Origin: Bacteroidales bacterium UBA4345
GTDB taxonomy: Bacteria; Bacteroidota; Bacteroidia; Bacteroidales; Paludibacteraceae
Direction of reading: 5' to 3'
Assembly: GCA_002396385.1 (NCBI GenBank)
Contig: DGTD01000010.1
Span: 1-15,601 of the forward strand
Length of the DNA stretch: 15,601 nt
Made by a program: the position numbers and the translations under genes. Under the pieces are notes generated by a model. It was given only the letters and a program-made list of their open reading frames with translations, was not told where the DNA came from and made no database searches. Positions 13,289-15,601 of the stretch are shown in pieces (positions within the stretch are counted from its first letter, which is position 1; every line of letters begins with the position of its first letter).

Positions 13289-13332
13289 AAGTTTCATATC
13301 TTTAAGTTAAGAAGACTGAAGGTGTGAAACTT
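13289..13332 (+). repeat. Inverted repeat with T-rich tail, possible weak terminator or attenuator
   Basis: AAGTTTCA (13289-13296) is perfectly complementary to TGAAACTT (13325-13332), enclosing 28 bases, and the second arm runs into TTTTTC. The long loop and low GC make it a weak terminator at best. It lies between the hotdog genes and the fusion gene, where it could lower expression of the downstream genes. Confidence 0.35.
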
Positions 13333-13375
13333 TTTCATTTGAAGCCACACATTTCGGCAAACAACCAAAGGAGGT

Positions 13376-14902
13376 ATGAGAATAATCTATGTAGAAATAG
13401 CACCAGCAGACTCGTTTAATGAAAACGGGCCTGATATATTACGACAGCTGTACCCCGAAGGAGAGATAATTGTTCCGGATATACCAAGCAATCCGCCAGA
13501 GGCTCTTGCTTTCCTCAACCAGCTGGCAAAGGCAGAGAATGCCGACATCGTGATAGGAGTAGGGCTAGGTGGCACACTGGTGCAGGCCCTATACGGCCAC
13601 TACCGCATACTCATCAACCCAGAATTCATACTCCCCCACTGCATAAGCGACATGCGCATATCATCGCCAGAGGGCCGTCGCGACCTAGCGTTCACGCCCA
13701 ACCAGCAGGCCTACATCCGCTTATTTATGTCGAAGCAATTCAAATACATACCCCGTGGAGAGGAACAATTTATTTACGGTCTGTTTGCCAGTCAAAGCGA
13801 TTACATGCTATATAGCGAGACCTTCTTCAAACAGCATTTCAAATACAACTTCAACTACAGCGGGGCTTGTATACTGACCGCTAACGACTGGGCCGACAAT
13901 GTAGTTCCCTTACTACACATGTTAAGCGACCAAATCAACCATGTACAAAAGCCTATTGCCTACATCGGCTTAGACGGAGTACTAGCCGACACCGCATCGG
14001 CAGAAGAAACGTTAACGGAAGAAGAAAGAAAAGATTTCAAAGGCCACATAGAAGACACTCCTGGCCTTTACAGACGCATAAGTCCTATGCCAGGTGCAGT
14101 TGAGGCCTTTAAAAAGCTAAGCAGGCACTACGACTTATACATCCTCACAACCGGGCCTTGGGACAACGAGGAAGTATGGAGCGACAAAATAAAATGGGTG
14201 AAGAGACATTTGGGCATATATGGCTACAAACGCGTGATAATGACCCACAGAAAGGACCTGAACGAAGGTCAGCTACTGGTAGACAGTAATGCGCAAAAAG
14301 GAGCTGCACAATTCGAGGGAATTTGGCTACAATTTGGGAGGAAACCCGTTAGAGACTGGGACGAGACTACCCAATACCTGTTAGAGCAGGAACCTAAAAT
14401 CAGTAATGGAGACAAGAGCGAAGCCGAGTTGTTTGAAAAAGACGACCGCCCCATCTTATACCTCGACATGGACAGCGTGCTAGTAGACTTTGCTGGAGCT
14501 GTAAGGAGCAAGCTCACCCCCGAGGAAACCGAAAAATATCGCGACCATTACGATGACGTACCTGACATCTTCTCGAGAATGGAGCCGGTTGAAGGCGCAG
14601 TTGAAGCCTTCAACTTTCTAAGTACCCACTTCAACACCTACCTGCTTTCAACAGCACCCTGGGACAATAACAGGGCATGGTGCGACAAAGTCAGCTGGGT
14701 GAAAAGATACTTAGGCAAGAAGGCAGAAAAAAGGCTGGTTCTAAGCCACCACAAAGATCTTAACCAAGGCAGCTACCTTATTGACGATAGCAGTAGAAAC
14801 GGAGCGAAAGAATTCTGCGGGAAATGGTTCCAGTTCGGCAAGCCACCATTCGACAACTGGGTCAAAATGCTGGATGCATTAAAAAAGATGAATATCCTAT
14901 AA
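13376..14902 (+). CDS. Three-domain fusion: degenerate alpha/beta-hydrolase plus tandem NT5C-type HAD domains
   Basis: The 508-residue protein has three parts. Residues 1-190 resemble the YqiA/UPF0227 hydrolase fold, but the nucleophile elbow reads GVGLGG (61-66), with Gly63 where GxSxG has Ser, and no GGDH-like His motif is seen. Residues 193-337 and 358-504 are two copies of a 5'(3')-deoxyribonucleotidase-like HAD domain, identical at roughly half of positions by eye. Copy 2 keeps motif I LDMDSVLVD (D364, D366), motif II STAPWD, K460 in HHKDL and motif IV LIDD (D470, D471). Copy 1 has IGLDGVLAD, so the nucleophile is G198, and VDS at motif IV. Copy 2 is thus the likely phosphatase, the rest regulatory or binding. 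The start overlaps a perfect AAAGGAGG only one base away. It is cotranscribed with the SnoaL-like gene 19 bases downstream. Confidence 0.85.
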   Translation: MRIIYVEIAPADSFNENGPDILRQLYPEGEIIVPDIPSNPPEALAFLNQLAKAENADIVIGVGLGGTLVQALYGHYRILINPEFILPHCISDMRISSPEGRRDLAFTPNQQAYIRLFMSKQFKYIPRGEEQFIYGLFASQSDYMLYSETFFKQHFKYNFNYSGACILTANDWADNVVPLLHMLSDQINHVQKPIAYIGLDGVLADTASAEETLTEEERKDFKGHIEDTPGLYRRISPMPGAVEAFKKLSRHYDLYILTTGPWDNEEVWSDKIKWVKRHLGIYGYKRVIMTHRKDLNEGQLLVDSNAQKGAAQFEGIWLQFGRKPVRDWDETTQYLLEQEPKISNGDKSEAELFEKDDRPILYLDMDSVLVDFAGAVRSKLTPEETEKYRDHYDDVPDIFSRMEPVEGAVEAFNFLSTHFNTYLLSTAPWDNNRAWCDKVSWVKRYLGKKAEKRLVLSHHKDLNQGSYLIDDSSRNGAKEFCGKWFQFGKPPFDNWVKMLDALKKMNIL

Positions 14903-14921
14903 AACAGAAAATATACAACAG

Positions 14922-15365
14922 ATGGAAATAGAACAGAAAATACAGGAAATAACAGACCGGATGGCACTAAAACAACTAGTAGACAGTTACGCCATACTGG
15001 CCGATGCACAAAACGGGCAGGCGCTAAAGAGCCTATTTACCCCCGATGCCGTCTACAAGACCTACGTCAATGGAGAAGTCCAAATGACACTAGAAGGACA
15101 CGAAGAAATTGGCAACACGCTACAAAAATTCCTCAACACCCTCAATTCGACATTCCACATGAACGGGCAACAAATGCTGAATATAAAGGGAGACCAAGCA
15201 ATAGGCCGGTGCTATTGTCAGGTAACACTGGTAGAAACACGCGACGGAGTACAGACAACCACACAAGAGAATATTTTCTACGACGACGAATATAAAAAAA
15301 CAGACGGGAAATGGCAGATTGCAAAACGAAACTCCAACATCATACATATAAACAAAATTGTATAG
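14922..15365 (+). CDS. SnoaL-like (NTF2-fold) protein
   Basis: This 147-residue protein fits the SnoaL-like/NTF2 cone-shaped fold. The N-terminal helix EITDRMALKQLVDSYAILAD (9-28), the LFTPDAVYKTYVNG segment (38-51), the GHEEI turn, STFHMNGQQ with H79, and a C-terminal DGKWQIAKRNSNI strand are all typical. The fold includes polyketide cyclases, dehydratases, isomerases and pure ligand-binding proteins. H79 matches the conserved His of the SnoaL_4 group and could be catalytic. No signal peptide is seen. The gene lies 19 bases after the HAD fusion and directly before a strong terminator, so it is the last gene of the operon. Placed with a ketosynthase, an ACP and dehydratases it could act on a polyketide-like or polyene intermediate, but this is only suggested by context. 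Confidence 0.85.
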   Translation: MEIEQKIQEITDRMALKQLVDSYAILADAQNGQALKSLFTPDAVYKTYVNGEVQMTLEGHEEIGNTLQKFLNTLNSTFHMNGQQMLNIKGDQAIGRCYCQVTLVETRDGVQTTTQENIFYDDEYKKTDGKWQIAKRNSNIIHINKIV

Positions 15366-15377
15366 CTATTATAGAAC

Positions 15378-15407
15378 AAAAAAGTCAGCAGAAATGCTGA
15401 CTTTTTT
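15378..15407 (+). terminator. Strong intrinsic terminator of the ketosynthase operon
   Basis: AAAAAAGTCAGCA (15378-15390) pairs perfectly with TGCTGACTTTTTT (15395-15407) around a GAAA tetraloop, and the + strand ends in a run of seven T. It lies 13 bases after the SnoaL-like gene and, because of the A-run, could also act in the opposite direction. Confidence 0.9.
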
Positions 15408-15555
15408 TGCCATCAGTTTTATCTAATTGTCAATTTTGTCAAATAACATCCTAACAAAGGAATAAAAACAGACAAAAAACAACAAACACAAAAAGAAATA
15501 ACCAAGGCAATGTAGTGTCTTAACTTATTTGAAGAAATTTCCACATAGTGGTTAA

Positions 15556-15572
15556 AAGGTTCAAGAAACCTT
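15556..15572 (-). terminator. Candidate terminator of the right-edge tRNA
   Basis: AAGGTT (15556-15561) pairs with AACCTT (15567-15572) around a 5-base loop. On the minus strand the stem is followed by TTTT, and it lies immediately beyond the 3' end of the partial tRNA. The stem is short, so the call is tentative. Confidence 0.45.
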
Positions 15573-15573
15573 G

Positions 15574-15601
15574 AGCGGTAAACGGGACTCGAACCCGCGA
15601 C
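15574..15601 (-). tRNA. Partial tRNA (3' portion), identity uncertain, possibly tRNA-Gly
   Basis: On the minus strand the edge sequence shows a T arm GCGGG-TTCGAGT-CCCGT followed by the 3' acceptor strand TTACCGC and a discriminator T, with CCA not encoded. The 5' part and anticodon lie outside the window. A T discriminator and an acceptor beginning GCGG are compatible with tRNA-Gly, but Thr or Cys tRNAs also use T, so identity is left open. Confidence 0.75.

Noticed and set aside
9163..15601. Possible att-like repeat between the tRNA-Glu end and the right-edge tRNA (both contain AGCGG and TCGAACCCG)
   Set aside because: The shared bases are the conserved T arm and a common acceptor start; there is no longer identity and no integrase gene in the window.

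Overview
The window looks like a chromosomal segment of an anaerobic member of the Bacteroidales (Bacteroidota). The evidence is the repeated -7 promoter element TAnnTTTG (often with TTTG about 19-20 bases upstream), short SD-poor leaders, several Bacteroidales-style lipoproteins, a UpxY-type NusG paralogue, and a DHH phosphoesterase / FKBP lipoprotein / FKBP-like lipoprotein operon. Genus cannot be fixed by reading alone. No insertion sequence, CRISPR array or prophage gene was seen.

Layout. Positions 1-110 hold a strong minus-strand promoter reading out of the window into an apparently non-coding RNA. 450-2249 carries a small membrane protein, an M42 aminopeptidase and a small lipoprotein on the + strand, closed by a bidirectional terminator. 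2321-3061 (-) is a YczE/YitT-like membrane protein. 3181-4038 (+) is a six-repeat PD40 beta-propeller protein, convergent with a lipoprotein at 4160-4648 (-). 4748-5461 (+) is a TrmN6-type tRNA methyltransferase whose stop codon overlaps that of the facing tsaC gene. 5458-9021 (-) is a tight five-gene operon read right to left: NrnA-like DHH phosphoesterase, FKBP lipoprotein, FKBP-like lipoprotein, SpoU RNA methyltransferase, TsaC. tRNA-Glu(CTC) and tRNA-Met(CAT) follow at 9162-9325 (-), with their own promoter and terminator.

From about 9.5 kb the content becomes accessory. A hexapeptide-repeat O-acetyltransferase and a UpxY-like antiterminator lie on the minus strand. Divergent to them is a + strand operon (10934-15365): a FabF-like ketosynthase, an acyl carrier protein, two small hotdog dehydratase-like proteins, a three-domain hydrolase/HAD/HAD fusion and a SnoaL-like protein, ended by a strong terminator at 15378-15407. 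The start of another tRNA (3' part only) lies at the right edge.

The most interesting part is this operon. The first four genes resemble the chain-extension core of an aryl-polyene, flexirubin or dialkylresorcinol-type pathway, but no ketoreductase, acyltransferase, starter-supplying enzyme or exporter is present in the window. The two hotdog proteins keep complementary halves of a FabZ-type active site, which predicts an obligate heterodimer. The 508-residue fusion has lost its hydrolase nucleophile and the nucleophile of its first HAD copy, while the second HAD copy keeps all motifs. How the fusion and the SnoaL protein relate to the fatty-acid-like core is unknown.
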